DNA of 64,000 nt from CAIWHR01 sp963830485 (GCA_963830485.1 CAWHNE010000029.1:248001-312000), one strand, 5' to 3'. Positions 40,410 to 52,207 are shown, numbered from the stretch's first letter. The notes: generated from the letters alone by a model not told the origin. Program-made: numbers and translations.

Positions 40410-40918
40410 CCTCCGAAGGCATGCTCTCCGCAGACGCGCTCCGGAAGATCGATCGCGAGGTCGCGAAGTACCCGCCCGACCAGAAGCAGTCGGCGGTGAT
40501 GGCCGCGCTTGCGATCGCGCAGGACGAGAAGGGCTGGCTCGCGACAGAGACGATGGACTTCGTCGCGCAGTACCTCGGCATGCCGCCGGTCGCCGTCTAC
40601 GAGGTCGCGACGTTCTACACGATGTACAACCTGCGGCCGACCGGCGCGTACAAGATCACGATCTGCACGAACCTGCCGTGTGCGCTGCAGGACGCGGTCG
40701 CCTCCGCCGAGTACCTGAAGGCGAAGCTCGGCATCGGATTCGGCGAAACGACGGCCGACGGCCGCATCACGCTCAAGGAAGGCGAGTGCATGGGCGCCTG
40801 CGGCGATGCACCGGTGCTCCTCGTCAACAACAAGCGGATGTGCAGCTTCATGCGCCGCGAGCAGCTCGACGCGCTGCTGGCCGAACTTGGCGCGACCGGC
40901 AGGGCGGGAGCTGATTGA
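40406..40918 (+). CDS. nuoE: NADH-quinone oxidoreductase subunit E
   Basis: 170-residue 24-kDa-type subunit with cluster N1a. Start MTSEGMLSADALRKIDREVA at ATG 40406. Conserved EVATFYTMYNLRPTGAY; [2Fe-2S] ligands in ICTNLPCALQ and GECMGACGDAP; end YLKAKLGIGFGETT and NNKRMCSFMRREQLDALL. Intact from this start. It is one base from the nuoF start region and binds NuoF at the NADH tip of the enzyme. Confidence 0.95.
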   Translation: MTSEGMLSADALRKIDREVAKYPPDQKQSAVMAALAIAQDEKGWLATETMDFVAQYLGMPPVAVYEVATFYTMYNLRPTGAYKITICTNLPCALQDAVASAEYLKAKLGIGFGETTADGRITLKEGECMGACGDAPVLLVNNKRMCSFMRREQLDALLAELGATGRAGAD

Positions 40919-40919
40919 G

Positions 40920-42226
40920 ATGAACGCGCCGGCCGGCCTCCTGAGCTACGGTCCCGACGCCATCCTGATGGCGGGCCTCACGGGCGAGAACTGGCGTCTC
41001 GCGGACTACGTCGCGCGCGGCGGCTACGAGGCGATGGCGCACGGATCCTCGCCGAGAAGACGCCGCCGCCGTCGGTGATCGCCGAGGTCAAGAAGTCGGC
41101 GCTGCGCGGCCGCGGCGGCGCGGGATTCCCGACCGGGCTCAAGTGGAGCTTCATGCCGCAGCAGTACAGCGGCGACAAGTACCTCGTCTGCAACTCCGAC
41201 GAGGGCGAGCCGGGCACGTTCAAGGACCGCGACATCCTCCGCTACAACCCGCACGCGCTGATCGAGGGCATGGCGATCGCCGCGTACGCGATGGGCTGCC
41301 GGCGCGGCTACAACTACGTCCACGGCGAGATCTGGGACGTCTACGAGCGCTGCGAGGAGGCGCTCGCCGAGGCTTACGCGGCCGGGCTTCTCGGCAACGA
41401 CATCCTGGGCTCGGGGTACTCGTTCCAGCTCCAGAACCACCACGGCTACGGCGCCTACATCTGCGGCGAGGAAACGGCGCTCCTCGAGTCGCTCGAAGGC
41501 AAGAAGGGCCAGCCGCGCTTCAAGCCGCCGTTCCCGGCGAGCTTCGGGCTCTACGGCAAGCCGACGACGATCAACAACACCGAGACGTTCGCAGCGGTGC
41601 CGTGGATCATCAGGCACGGCGGCGAAGCGTTCCTGAATCTCGGCCGGCCCAACAACGGCGGCACCAAGATCTTCTCGGTGTCGGGCGACGTCAGGCGGCC
41701 GGGCAATTTCGAGGTACGGCTCGGCACGCCCTTCGCGACGCTGCTCGAGATGGCCGGCGGCGTGCGCGAGGGTCGCACGCTGAAGGCGGTCATCCCCGGC
41801 GGGTCGTCGATGCCGGTGCTGCCCGGCGACGTGATGCTCGCGACCGACATGGACTACGACTCGATCGCGAAGGCCGGGTCGATGCTCGGATCAGGCGCGG
41901 TGATCGTGATGGACGACACGCGCTGCATGGTGAAGTCGCTGCTGCGCCTCTCGTATTTCTACTACGAGGAGTCGTGCGGCCAGTGCACGCCGTGCCGCGA
42001 GGGTACCGGCTGGCTATGGCGCGTCGTGCACCGGATCGAGAACGGGCAGGGCCGGAACGAGGACCTCGACCTCCTCAATTCCGTCGCCGACAACATCGCG
42101 GGCCGGACGATCTGCGCGCTGGGCGACGCCGCGGCGCTGCCGGTGAAGAGCTTCGTCAAGCACTTCCGCGACGAGTTCCAGCACCACATCGACCACAAGC
42201 GCTGCCTCGTCGCGCCGTACCTGTGA
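40920..42226 (+). CDS. nuoF: NADH-quinone oxidoreductase subunit F, one frameshift
   Basis: About 435-residue NADH-oxidising subunit with FMN and cluster N3. N-terminus MNAPAGLLSYGPDAILMAGL; a break near 41045; then the NADH-binding glycine loop KSALRGRGGAGFPTGLKWSF, the FMN motif LVCNSDEGEPGTFKDRDILR, GAYICGEETALLESLEGKKG and the cluster ligands ESCGQCTPCREGTGWLWR with a further Cys in GRTICALGDAAALP. Everything after the break is intact. Confidence 0.96.
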
Positions 42227-42229
42227 TGA

Positions 42230-42300
42230 GATCCCCCCGAAACTCGCTTCGCTCGTCTCCCCCCAGGGGGCCGCGCCCTTGGGGCGGCCCGGCGGGCGCG
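42230..42300. repeat. Extragenic GC-rich repeat between nuoF and nuoG
   Basis: A 79-base spacer with runs CCCCCC, a CTCGCTTCGCTCG word and the inverted pair GGCCGC/GCGGCC around CCCTTGGG. This arrangement is familiar as an extragenic repeat in Burkholderiales genomes, where it is scattered in many copies. Only one copy is seen in this window. Confidence 0.45.
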
Positions 42301-42305
42301 CAGCC

Positions 42306-44645
42306 ATGCTGAATCTCGAAATCGACGGCAGGCAGGTGCAGGTTCCGCCCGGAAGCACGGTGATGGACGCCGCGCACAAGCTCGGCGTTTACGTCCCGCA
42401 CTTCTGCTACCACAAGAAGCTGTCGATCGCCGCGAACTGCCGGATGTGCCTCGTGCAGGTGGAGAAGGCGCCGAAGCCGCTGCCCGCGTGCGCGACGCCC
42501 GGTCGCCGAGGGCATGAAGGTGTGGACCGCCTCCGAGCTCGCGGTCCAGGCGCAGAAATCGGTGATGGAGTTCCTGCTCATCAACCACCCGCTCGACTGC
42601 CCGATCTGCGACCAGGGCGGCGAGTGCCAGCTGCAGGACCTCGCCGTCGGCTACGGCCCGTCGGCGTCGCGCTACACGGAAGAGAAGCGCGTCGTCTTCC
42701 ACAAGAACCTCGGGCCGCTCGTGTCGGCCGAGGAAATGACGCGCTGCATCCAGTGCACGCGCTGCGTGCGCTTCGGGCAGGAAATCGCCGGCGTGATGGA
42801 GCTCGGAATGATCGGCCGCGGCGAGCACGCGGAGATCGTCTCGTTCGTCGGCCGCTCCGTCGATTCCGAGCTCTCCGGCAACATGATCGACATCTGCCCG
42901 GTCGGCGCGCTCACGTCGAAGCCGTTCCGCTACGCCGCGCGGACCTGGGAGCTCGCGCGCCGCAAGTCGGTGTCGCCGCACGACGCGCTCGGCAGCAACC
43001 TCGTCGTCCAGGCGAAGGGCGACGATGTGCTGCGCGTGCTGCCGCTCGAGAACGAGGCGGTCAACGAGTGCTGGATCTCGGACAAGGACCGCTTCTCGTA
43101 CGAGGCGCTCGCCAGCGACGACCGGCTCGCGGCGCCGATGGTCCTCGACGGCGGCGAGTGGAAGGCCGTCGACTGGCAGACCGCGCTCGCGCGCGTGGTC
43201 GACGGCCTGCGGGACACCGTCGTCAACCACGGCGGCGGGGCGCTCGGCACGCTCGTCTCGCCCCATTCGACGCTCGAGGAGATGGCGCTCGCGGCGAAGC
43301 TCGCGCGCGGGCTCGGGCTCCGACAACATCGACTTCCGGCTGCGCCAGTCCGACTTCCGCGGCGACGGCCAGGGCGACGGGCATTCCGTGGCTCGGCCTG
43401 CCGGTCGCCGAGCTGGACACGCTGGACCGCGTGCTCGTGGTCGGCAGCTTCCTGCGCAAAGACCATCCGCTGATCGCGCAGCGGCTGCGGCAGGCCGCGA
43501 AGAAGGGCGCGCAGGTCTCGCTTCTGCATTCGGTCGCCGACGATTCGCTCATCCGCGTCGCCCACTCGTTCGTCGCGTCGCCGTCGCTCCTGCCGCTCGC
43601 GCTGGCCGAGATCGTCGTCGCCGCCGCGCAGGGCGCGGGCAAGACGGCGCCTTCCGCACTCGCCGGGATCGAGCCGACGGCCGCGGCGCAGGTGATCGCG
43701 GCGTCGCTGCTGTCGGGCGAGCGGAAGGCCGTGCTGCTCGGCAACGGCGCGGAACAGCACGCCGAGGCCTCGCAGCTCTTCGCGCTCGCGCAGGCGCTCG
43801 CGGAGCTCACCGGGGCGACGCTCGGCTGCCTCACGGAGGCCGCGAACAGCGTCGGCGGCTATCGTCGCCGGCGCGCTGCCGCGGGCGGACGGCGCTGAAC
43901 GCACGTGCGATGCTCGCCGATCCGCGCAAGGCGTACCTCGTCCTCGGCGCCGAGCCCGAGTTCGACTGCGCGCATCCTGTCGCCGCGCGCGCGGCGCTCG
44001 AAGCTGCCGACTTCGTCGTCGTGCTCTCGCCGTTCCGGCACGGCACGCCCTACGCCGACGTCCTGCTGCCGGTCAGCCCGTTCACCGAAACCGCCGGCAC
44101 GTTCGTGAGCTGCGAGGGCCGCGTGCAGCGGTTCAACGGCGTCGTGAAGCCTCGCGGCGATGCGCGGCCCGCGTGGAAGGTGCTGCGCGTGCTGGGTTCG
44201 CTGCTCGGCCTGCCGGGATTCGAGTTCGAGTCGATCGACGACGTCCGCGCCCTGGAGCTGCTGCCGCGGACGACGAAATCCCGGGCAAGCTCGGCAACGG
44301 CACGCGCGTCCCGATCGTGGCCCGCCCTCGCCGCAGCGAAAGGCTTCGAGCGGGTCGCGGACGTGCCGATCTACTTCGCCGATCCGCTCGTCCGCCGCGC
44401 GCCGTCGCTGCAGCAGACGGCCGACGCGCAAGCCGCCGCGCGCGCGAATGAACGCGATCACGCTGCAGCAGATCGGCGTGGCCGACGGCGCCGCGATCCG
44501 CGTGCGGCAGGGGCGCGGCGAGGCGGTGCTGCCGGCGACCGTCGACGCCGCCGTCCCGGCGGGTGTCGTGCGCATCGCCGCCGCGCATCCGTCGACCTGC
44601 GGTCTCGACGGCCTGTCCGGACCGATCACCGTGGAGCGTGCCTAG
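42306..44645 (+). CDS. nuoG: NADH-quinone oxidoreductase subunit G, many frameshifts
   Basis: About 780-residue 75-kDa-type subunit with several Fe-S clusters. N-terminal ferredoxin domain: VPHFCYHKKLSIAANCRMCL. After a break near 42500 (extra G): the HxxxC cluster NHPLDCPICDQGGECQLQDL, then EEMTRCIQCTRCVRFGQEIA and MIDICPVGALTSKPFRYAAR. A molybdopterin-type domain follows. Further breaks lie near 43322, 43375, 43862, 43893, 44272, 44330 and 44450, but family blocks (ADPRKAYLVLGAEPEFDCAH, FRHGTPYADVLLPVSPFTE, TAGTFVSCEGRVQRFNGVVK) continue to the TAG at 44643-44645. It is the most heavily broken gene here. Confidence 0.93.
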
Positions 44646-45729
44646 ATGGACACGCTTCTCGCGCCCGTCGCCGACCTGCTGGGTCGCGCCTGGCCGGTGG
44701 TGTGGACGCTCGCGAAGATCGTCGCGATCGCGATCCCGCTGATCCTGAGCGTCGCCTATCTCACGCTCGTCGAGCGCAAGGTCATCGGCTGGATGCAGGT
44801 GCGGATCGGCCCGAACCGCGTCGGTCCGCTCGGACTGCTGCAGCCGTTCGCCGACGTCTTCAAGCTGATCTTCAAGGAGATCGTGCTGCCGTCCGGCGCG
44901 AGCCGCTACCTGTTCTTCATCGCGCCGATCCTGTCGATCGCACCGGCGCTCGCTGCGTGGGCGGTCATTCCGTTCACCGACGGCATCGTGCTGGCCGACA
45001 TCAACGCGGGCTCCTCTACGTGCTCGCGATGACGTCGATGGGCGTCTACGGAATCATCCTCGCGGGCTGGGCGTCGAACTCGAAGTACGCGTTCCTGGGC
45101 TGCCTGCGCTCTGCGGCACAGATCGTCTCCTACGAGATCGCGATGGGCTTCGCGCTGGTCGGCGTGCTGATGGCCGCGAACACGCTCAACCTGTCCGACA
45201 TCGTCCGCGGCCAGGAAGGGGGCCTCGCGTACTGGTACTTCATTCCGCTCTTCCCGCTGTTCCTCGTCTACTTGATCTCCGGGGTCGCCGAGACCAACCG
45301 CCACCCGTTCGACGTGGCCGAGGGCGAGTCCGAGATCGTCGCCGGCTTCCACGTCGAGTACTCGGGCGTCGCCTTCGCGGTGTTCTTCCTGGCCGAGTAC
45401 ATGAACATGATCCTGATCTCGGCGCTGGCGTCGGTCATGTTCCTCGGCGGCTGGCTCGCGCCGTGGCCGGGTCTCAACGCGCAGACGCTTGCCGGCGTGG
45501 TTGCCGCTCGTTGGCGGGACCGCGCCGCTTGGGCGACGGGATGCCATGGCTCTTCGGGAAGATGGCGTTCGTGCTGTTCTTCTTCCTGTGGATCCGCGCG
45601 ACGTTCCCGCGCTACCGCTACGACCAGATCATGCGGCTCGGCTGGAAGGTGTTCATTCCCGTCACGCTCGTCTGGATCGTGTTCCTGGCCGTGATGATGC
45701 AGACGCGCTGGGCGGGGCTTTTCCACTAG
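44646..45729 (+). CDS. nuoH: NADH-quinone oxidoreductase subunit H, two frameshifts
   Basis: About 360-residue membrane subunit at the base of the quinone channel, eight helices. VERKVIGWMQVRIGPNRVGP and LLQPFADVFKLIFKEIVLPS. A missing C near 45012 restores INAGLLYVLAMTSMGVYGII. Then GWASNSKYAFLGCLRSAAQI, VSYEIAMGFALVGVLM, AETNRHPFDVAEGESEIVAG and FHVEYSGVAFAVFFLAEY. A break near 45510 precedes LFGKMAFVLFFFLWIRATFP, RYRYDQIMRLGWK. Confidence 0.96.
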
Positions 45730-45736
45730 GACCGCC

Positions 45737-46228
45737 ATGCTCCGGCGCGCGCGCGAGTTCCTCAACACGTGGCTCCTGGCCGAGCTCTGGCGCGGCCTCA
45801 TGCTGACCGGGCGCCACCTGTTCGCGCGCAAGGTCACCGTGCAGTTTCCAGAGGAGAAGACGCCGCAGAGCCCGCGCTTCCGCGGCCTGCACGCGCTGCG
45901 TCGCTATCCGAACGGCGAGGAGCGCTGCATCGCCTGCAAGCTTTGCGAGGCCGTGTGCCCGGCGCTCGCGATCACGATCGAATCCGAGCAGCGCGAGGAT
46001 GGCACGCGCCGGACGACGCGCTACGACATCGACCTCACCAAGTGTATCTTCTGCGGTTTCTGCGAGGAGAGCTGCCCGGTGGACTCGATCGTCGAGACGC
46101 GGATCCTCGAGTACCACGGCGAGAAGCGCGGCGACCTCTACTACACGAAGGAAATGCTGCTCGCTGTCGGCGATCGCTACGAGGCGCAGATCGCCAGAGA
46201 TCGCGAAGAGGACGCGAAGTACCGATGA
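45737..46228 (+). CDS. nuoI: NADH-quinone oxidoreductase subunit I
   Basis: 163-residue ferredoxin-like subunit with two [4Fe-4S] clusters (N6a, N6b) linking NuoG to NuoB. Ligands in CIACKLCEAVCPALAI and CIFCGFCEESCPVDSIVE. N-terminal amphipathic helix LNTWLLAELWRGLMLTGRHL docks on the membrane arm. Intact. The stop overlaps the nuoJ start (ATGA). Confidence 0.97.
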   Translation: MLRRAREFLNTWLLAELWRGLMLTGRHLFARKVTVQFPEEKTPQSPRFRGLHALRRYPNGEERCIACKLCEAVCPALAITIESEQREDGTRRTTRYDIDLTKCIFCGFCEESCPVDSIVETRILEYHGEKRGDLYYTKEMLLAVGDRYEAQIARDREEDAKYR

Positions 46229-46830
46229 ACATCCAGGCTGCGCTGTTCTACGTCTTTGCCGCGATCCTCGTGTTCGCCGCGCTGCGCGTCGTCACCGCGA
46301 GGAACCCGGTGCACGCGGCCCTGTGGCTCGTGCTGGCGTTCTTCACCGCGGCGGCGCACTGGCTCATGCTGCGCGCCGAGTTCCTCGCGATCGCGCTGGT
46401 GCTGGTCTACGTCGGCGCGGTGATGGTGCTGTTCCTGTTCGTCGTGATGATGCTCGACGTCAACTTCGACAGCCTGCGCCGCCAGTTCAGGAGCTACGTT
46501 CCCGTCGGCGCCACCGTCTTCGTGCTGGTCCTCCTCGAGATGGCGCTGGTGCTGCTCGGCAACCGCCCGATCGGCGTGGCGGCCGGTACCGCGCCAACGC
46601 CCGCCGGGGGCAGCAACACACAGGCGCTCGGCCGGCTCCTCTACACCGATTACGTCTATCCGTTCGAGATCGCCGCCGTCGTGCTGCTGGTAGCGATCAT
46701 CGCGGCGATCGCGCTCACGCACCGCCGGCGCCGCGAGACGAAATACCAGGATCCGGGCCAGCAGGTGAAAGTCCGGCCGCGGGACCGGCTGCGCATCGTC
46801 TCGATGAAGTCCGAGAAGAGTGAACCGTAG
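46225..46830 (+). CDS. nuoJ: NADH-quinone oxidoreductase subunit J
   Basis: 201-residue membrane subunit with five helices. The conserved proton-path helix reads AIALVLVYVGAVMVLFLFVV, followed by MMLDVNFDSLRRQFRSYVPV. The last helix is followed by a long basic tail (HRRRRETKYQDPGQQVKVRP), extended compared with enterobacterial NuoJ. Intact. A 94-base spacer before nuoK shows nothing notable. Confidence 0.96.
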   Translation: MNIQAALFYVFAAILVFAALRVVTARNPVHAALWLVLAFFTAAAHWLMLRAEFLAIALVLVYVGAVMVLFLFVVMMLDVNFDSLRRQFRSYVPVGATVFVLVLLEMALVLLGNRPIGVAAGTAPTPAGGSNTQALGRLLYTDYVYPFEIAAVVLLVAIIAAIALTHRRRRETKYQDPGQQVKVRPRDRLRIVSMKSEKSEP

Positions 46831-46924
46831 GGACAAAGACGGCGTCGCTGTGGGAGGTGCGCGCGGAGCGCGCGCCGCAACCGGCGACGGCGCGATCAAC
46901 TAGAAGTCTTGTAGGGGACACTTC

Positions 46925-47248
46925 GTGGCATTCCTTTCGGCGCCGCCGACGCTGGCGCACTACCTCGTGCTCGCGGCCGTCCTGTTCGCGATCAGCATGG
47001 CCGGGATCTTCCTCAACCGGAGGAACGTGATCATCCTGCTGATGGCGATCGAGCTGATGCTGCTCGCCGTCAATCTCAATTTCATCGCGTTCTCGAGCTT
47101 CCTCGACGACATGGCCGGGCAGGCCTTCGTCTTCTTCATCCTGACGGTGGCGGCCGCCGAGTCGGCGATCGGGCTCGCGATCCTGGTGCTGCTCTTCCGC
47201 AACGTCGGCTCGATCGACGTCGAGGATCTCGACCGGCTGAAGGGCTGA
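46925..47248 (+). CDS. nuoK: NADH-quinone oxidoreductase subunit K
   Basis: 107-residue, three-helix membrane subunit. GTG start at 46925 behind GTAGGGGAC. The conserved carboxylates for proton transfer are in NVIILLMAIELMLLAVNLNF and ILTVAAAESAIGLAILVLLF. Intact. Six bases separate it from nuoL. Confidence 0.96.
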   Translation: MAFLSAPPTLAHYLVLAAVLFAISMAGIFLNRRNVIILLMAIELMLLAVNLNFIAFSSFLDDMAGQAFVFFILTVAAAESAIGLAILVLLFRNVGSIDVEDLDRLKG

Positions 47249-47254
47249 CGCGCG

Positions 47255-49259
47255 ATGACCATGCAGCAGCTCTACCTCCTTGTCCCACTCGCTCCGCTCG
47301 CCGCCGCGATCGTCGTCGGCCTGTTCGGGCCGCGGCTCGGACGCAGCGTCTCGCACTGGCTGTGCTGCCTCGGCGTCGCTGTTTCGATGCTCGCGTCGTT
47401 CGCGATCTTCCGCGACGTCATGGCGGGCAACATGTTCAACGGCGACGTCTACACCTGGCTCCAGTCCGGCGAGCTCCGGCTGTCGATCGGATTCCTGATC
47501 GATCCGCTGACCGCGCTGATGATGCTGGTCGTCACGTTCGTCTCGCTGATGGTGCACGTCTACACGATCGGCTACATGGCCGACGACCCTGGCTACACGC
47601 GGTTCTTCAGCTACATCTCGCTTTTCACGTTCAGCATGCTGATGCTGGTGATGAGCAACAATTTTCTCCAGCTCTTCTTCGGCTGGGAGGCGGTCGGGCT
47701 CGTTTCCTACCTGCTGATCGGCTTCTGGTACGAACGGCCGACGGCGATCTACGCGAACCTGAAGGCGTTTCTCGCGAATCGGGTCGGCGATTTCGGCTTC
47801 GTGCTGGGCATCGGACTCGTGCTCGCGTACTTCGGCACGCTCGACTACGCGAGCGTCTTCGCACGCGGTCCCGAGCTCGCCGGCACGACGGTCAAGATCT
47901 GGGGCGCAGCGCCGTGGTCGCTCCTCTCCGTCATCTGCATCTGCCTTTTCGTCGGCGCGATGGGGAAGAGCGCGCAGGTGCCATTGCATGTGTGGCTGCC
48001 GGACTCGATGGAAGGCCCGACGCCGATCTCCGCGCTGATCCACGCGGCCACGATGGTGACCGCCGGCATCTTCATGGTCGCTCGGATGAGTCCGCTGTTC
48101 GAGCTCTCCGACACGGCGCTGTCGGTCGTCACGGTGATCGGTGCGACGACGGCGCTGTTCATGGCCTTCCTCGGGCATCGTGCAGAACGACATCAAACGG
48201 GTCGTGGCCTACTCGACGCTTTCGCAGCTCGGCTACATGACGGTCGCGCTGGGCGTCTCGGCGTATGGCGCCGCGATCTTCCATCTGATGACCCACGCGT
48301 TCTTCAAGGCGCTGCTCTTCCTCGGCGCCGGCTCGGTGATCATCGCGCTCCACCACGAGCAGGACCTGCGGCGTATGGGCGGGCTGCGCAAATATATGCC
48401 GATCACGTACTGGACCGCGGTGATCGGCTCGCTTGCGCTAGCGGGCATCCCGCCCTTCGCCGGGTTCTACTCGAAGGACATGATCATCGAGGCCGTCCAT
48501 TTCTCGAACGTCGCGGGCCACGGCTACGCCTATTTCGCAGTCGTGGCCGGCGTGTTCGTGACCGCGTTCTACTCGTTCCGGATGCTGTTTCTCGCCTTCC
48601 ACGGCAACGAGCGCTTCGCGGCCGATCCGCATCACCACGACACCGCACATGCCGTTGACGAGCATCACGGCCTGCCTCGCGGGGAGAAGCCGAGGGAAAG
48701 CCCGTGGGTCGTGACGGCACCGCTGATCCTGCTTGCGATCCCGTCGGTCTATGCGGGCTGGACCTATGTCGAGCCCATGCTGATCGGCGGCTTCTACGGC
48801 GATTCGATCACCGTGTCCGCCTCGCATCCGGCGATGGCGCAGCTCCGGGAGGAGTGGCACGGTGTCACACTGTTCCTGGTGCACGCGCTCACGAGCCTCC
48901 CGTTCTGGCTCGCGGTCGCCGGCATCGCCGCGGCGGTGTACTGCTATCTGATCAACCCTTCATTCCCCGAGCGCGTCCGCAAGGCGTCGGGTTTCGTCTA
49001 CACGCTGCTCGACAACAAGTACTACTTCGACCGTTTCAACGACTGGTTCTTCGCCGGCGGCGCGCGGCGCATCGGCCGGCTGCTGTCGGACGTTGGCGAC
49101 CGCTCCATCATCGACGGCTTCTTCGTCAACGGCTCCGCCCGGATGGTCGCGCTCGGCGCCGCCCTTCTCCGGCACCTGCAGTCGGGCTATATCTACCACT
49201 ATGCCTTCACGATGATCGTCGGCCTGTTCGCGCTGCTCTCGTGGTGGACGCTGCGCTGA
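47255..49259 (+). CDS. nuoL: NADH-quinone oxidoreductase subunit L, one frameshift
   Basis: About 668-residue antiporter-like subunit with the long lateral helix at its C-terminus. Blocks: FSMLMLVMSNNFLQLFFGWE, AVGLVSYLLIGFWYERPTA, VGAMGKSAQVPLHVWLPDSM and EGPTPISALIHAATMVTAG. One extra G near 48177 breaks FLGIVQNDIKRVVAYSTLSQ. After it: HLMTHAFFKALLFLGAGSVI and IPPFAGFYSKDMIIEAV. A His-rich loop (DPHHHDTAHAVDEHH) near residue 470 is typical. C-terminal FALLSWWTLR. Confidence 0.97.
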
Positions 49260-49266
49260 GGCTCCG

Positions 49267-50745
49267 ATGGCGATGCCCTATCTCTCCCTTGCCATCTGGG
49301 TCCCGATCGTCGGCCGGCATCGCCGTGCTGGCGGTGCGGCGCGACGCGGACGCCGGCCTCGCGCGCTGGATCGCGCTCATAGGTGCGGCGCTCGGGCTCC
49401 TGGTCACGCTGCCGCTGTGGCTGCATTTCGTGCCGGGTACGTCCGACATGCAGTTCGTCGAGCGTGGCGAATGGATCCCGCGCTTCGACATCCACTACTT
49501 CCTGGGCGTCGATGGGATCTCGATGCTGTTCGTGATCCTCAACAGCCTGATGACGCTCGTCGTCGTCTGGGCCGGCTGGGAGGTGATCGAATCGCGCGTC
49601 GCGCAGTACATGGCCGCGTTCCTCATCCAGTCCGGACTCATCAACGGCGCATTCTCCGCGCTCGACGGCATCCTGTTCTACGTGTTCTTCGAGGCCATGC
49701 TGATTCCGATGTACCTGATCATCGGGATCTGGGGCGGGCCGAACCGGGTCTACGCGGCGCTCAAGTTCTTCCTCTACACGCTGCTGGGCTCGCTCCTGAT
49801 GCTGGTGGCGCTGATCTATCTCTACAACGTGTCGGACACGTTCTCGATCCTCGAGTGGTACCACGTGCCGCTCGCGCTCAACGTCCAGCTCCTGCTGTTC
49901 GTCGCGTTCTTCCTGTCGTTCTCCGTCAAGGTGCCGATGTGGCCGGTGCACACGTGGCTGCCGGACGCCCACGTCGAGGCGCCGACCGGCGGCTCGGTGA
50001 TCCTCGCGGCGATCACCCTCAAGATCGGCGCGTACGGCTTCGTCCGCTTCATCCTGCCGATCGTGCCCGACGCGTCGCGCTACCTGTCCTCGTTCGTAAT
50101 CGCGCTGTCGCTGATCGCGATCGTCTACATCGGCTTCGTCGCGCTGGTTCAGGGCGACATGAAGAAGCTGATCGCGTACTCGTCGATCTCGCACATGGGC
50201 TTCGTCACGCTGGGCTTCTTCCTGTTCTCGCCGCTGGGCGTCGAGGGCGGCCTCGTGCAGATGATCTCGCATGGCTTCGTCTCGGCGGCGCTGTTCCTCT
50301 GCGTTGGCGTGATGTACGACCGCATGCACAGTCGCGCAGATCGCCGACTACGGCGGGGTCGTCAACACGATGCCGAAGTTCGCGGCGTTCATGATGCTGT
50401 TCGCGATGGCCAACTCGGGGCTGCCCGCGACGTCCGGCTTCGTCGGCGAGTTCATGGTGATCCTCGCCTCGGTGAAGGTGAACTTCTGGCTCGGTGCGAC
50501 CGCGGCGACGATCATGATCCTCGGCGCCGCGTACACGCTGTGGATGTACAAGCGCGTGATCTATGGTGCCATCGCGAACGACCGTCGTGGCGAAGCTCGC
50601 CGACGTCAATCGCCGCGAGTTCTGGCTGCTCGCGAGCGTGGCCGCGCTGGTGCTGTGGATGGGCATCTGGCCGAAGCCCTTCGTCGACGTGATGCATTCG
50701 TCGGTGACCGATCTCCTGACGCACGTGGCCCGAAGCAAGCTGTGA
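49267..50745 (+). CDS. nuoM: NADH-quinone oxidoreductase subunit M, three frameshifts
   Basis: About 493-residue antiporter-like membrane subunit. Start MAMPYLSLAIWVPIV; break near 49313; then FDIHYFLGVDGISMLFVILN, YVFFEAMLIPMYLIIGIWGG, SFSVKVPMWPVHTWLPDAHV, EAPTGGSVILAAITLKIGAY and KKLIAYSSISHMGFVTLGFF. Breaks near 50333 and 50583 flank MPKFAAFMMLFAMANSGLPA and YTLWMYKRVIYGA. The proton-channel lysines and glutamate of the family are in place. Confidence 0.96.
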
Positions 50746-50759
50746 CGGCACAGCCGACG

Positions 50760-52206
50760 ATGAACGCGCTCAACTTCGTTTCCGTCCTGCCCGAGGCCAT
50801 CGTCCTCGCGGGCGCCTGTGCGATCCTCGTGGTCGACGTGTTCCTGCCCGACCGACTGCGGCACTGGAGCTTCTGGGCGACGCAGGCGACGCTCGTGGTC
50901 GCGGCGTGGCTGCATCGTCGCGACCGCGCAGGCCGAGCCGGTGCGCGCGCTGAACGGGATGGTCATCGACGACATGCTGTCGGACCTGTTCCGGTTCTTC
51001 ACCTGCATGGCCGTCGCGCTCACGCTGTTCTATTCGCGCGGCTACCTCGAGGCGCGCGGCCTCTTCCGCGGCGAGACCTTCGTGCTGGCGCTGACGACGC
51101 TGCTCGGGATGCTGGTGATGATCTCGGCCGGCAACTTCGTCACGCTGTACATGGGGCTCGAGCTGCAGGCACTGTCGCTCTACGCGATGGTCGCGATGCA
51201 CCGGACCTCGAAGCGCGCCTCCGAGGCGGCGATGAAGTACTTCGTCCTCGGCGCGCTCGCCTCGGGGATGCTGCTCTACGGCATGTCGATGATCTACGGC
51301 GCGACCGGCTCGCTCGACCTGGTTCGCGTGGCGGAGGCGATCCTGGCCGGGCAGGGGAACCGGGTGATCCTGCTCTTCGGGCTCGTGTTCGTCGTCTCGG
51401 GCATCGGCTTCAAGCTGGGCGCGGTGCCCTACCACATGTGGGTGCCCGACGTGTACGACGGCGCGCCGACCGCGGTGACGCTGCTGATCGGGACCGCGCC
51501 GAAGCTCGCGGCGTTCGCGTTCATGATGCGGCTCCTCGCGATCGCGCTCGTCGGACTCGAGTTCGACTGGCAGGGCATGCTGATGGTGCTCTCGCTCCTC
51601 TCGATGATCCTCGGCAACCTGATCGCGATCGCGCAGTCGAACATCAAGCGGATGCTGGCGTACTCGACGATCGCCAACATGGGCTTCATGCTGATGGGAT
51701 TCCTCGCCGCCAACCTCGATGGCTACTCGGCCGCGATGTTCTACGCCGTGGCCTACGTGCTGACGAGCCTCGCCTCCTTCGGCATCGTCATGCTGCTCTC
51801 GCGTGAGGGCTTCGAGGCCGACCAGATCGACGACTTCAGGGGACTCAACCGGCGCTCGCCGTGGTGGGCGCTGATGATGCTGTTCGTGATGTTCTCGCTG
51901 GCCGGGATTCCGCCGACCGTCGGCTTCTACGCGAAGTTCGCGGTGATCATGGCGGCGGTCGGCGCCGGCTTCACGTGGCTCGCGGTCGTCGCCGTGCTGA
52001 CGTCGCTGGTCGGCGCGTTCTACTACCTGCGCATCGTCAAGCTCATGTATTTCGACGATCCCACCGACACTGCGCCGATCGTCGCCCGCGGCGACAACCG
52101 GGCGCTGCTTTCGGCCAACGGTCTCGCGATCCTCGTTTTCGGCGTCTTCCCGCAGCAGCTGATGGGCTGGTGCGCGCTCGCGCTCCAGCAGTCCGGATTC
52201 CTATGA
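50760..52206 (+). CDS. nuoN: NADH-quinone oxidoreductase subunit N, one frameshift
   Basis: About 482-residue third antiporter-like subunit, last of the nuo operon. Start MNALNFVSVLPEAIVLAGAC; break near 50920; then SAGNFVTLYMGLELQALSLY, ASEAAMKYFVLGALASGMLL, GIGFKLGAVPYHMWVPDVYD, GAPTAVTLLIGTAPKLAAFA and QSNIKRMLAYSTIANMGFML. C-terminus ends MGWCALALQQSGFL, two bases before a palindromic repeat. Confidence 0.97.
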
Positions 52207-52207
52207 T

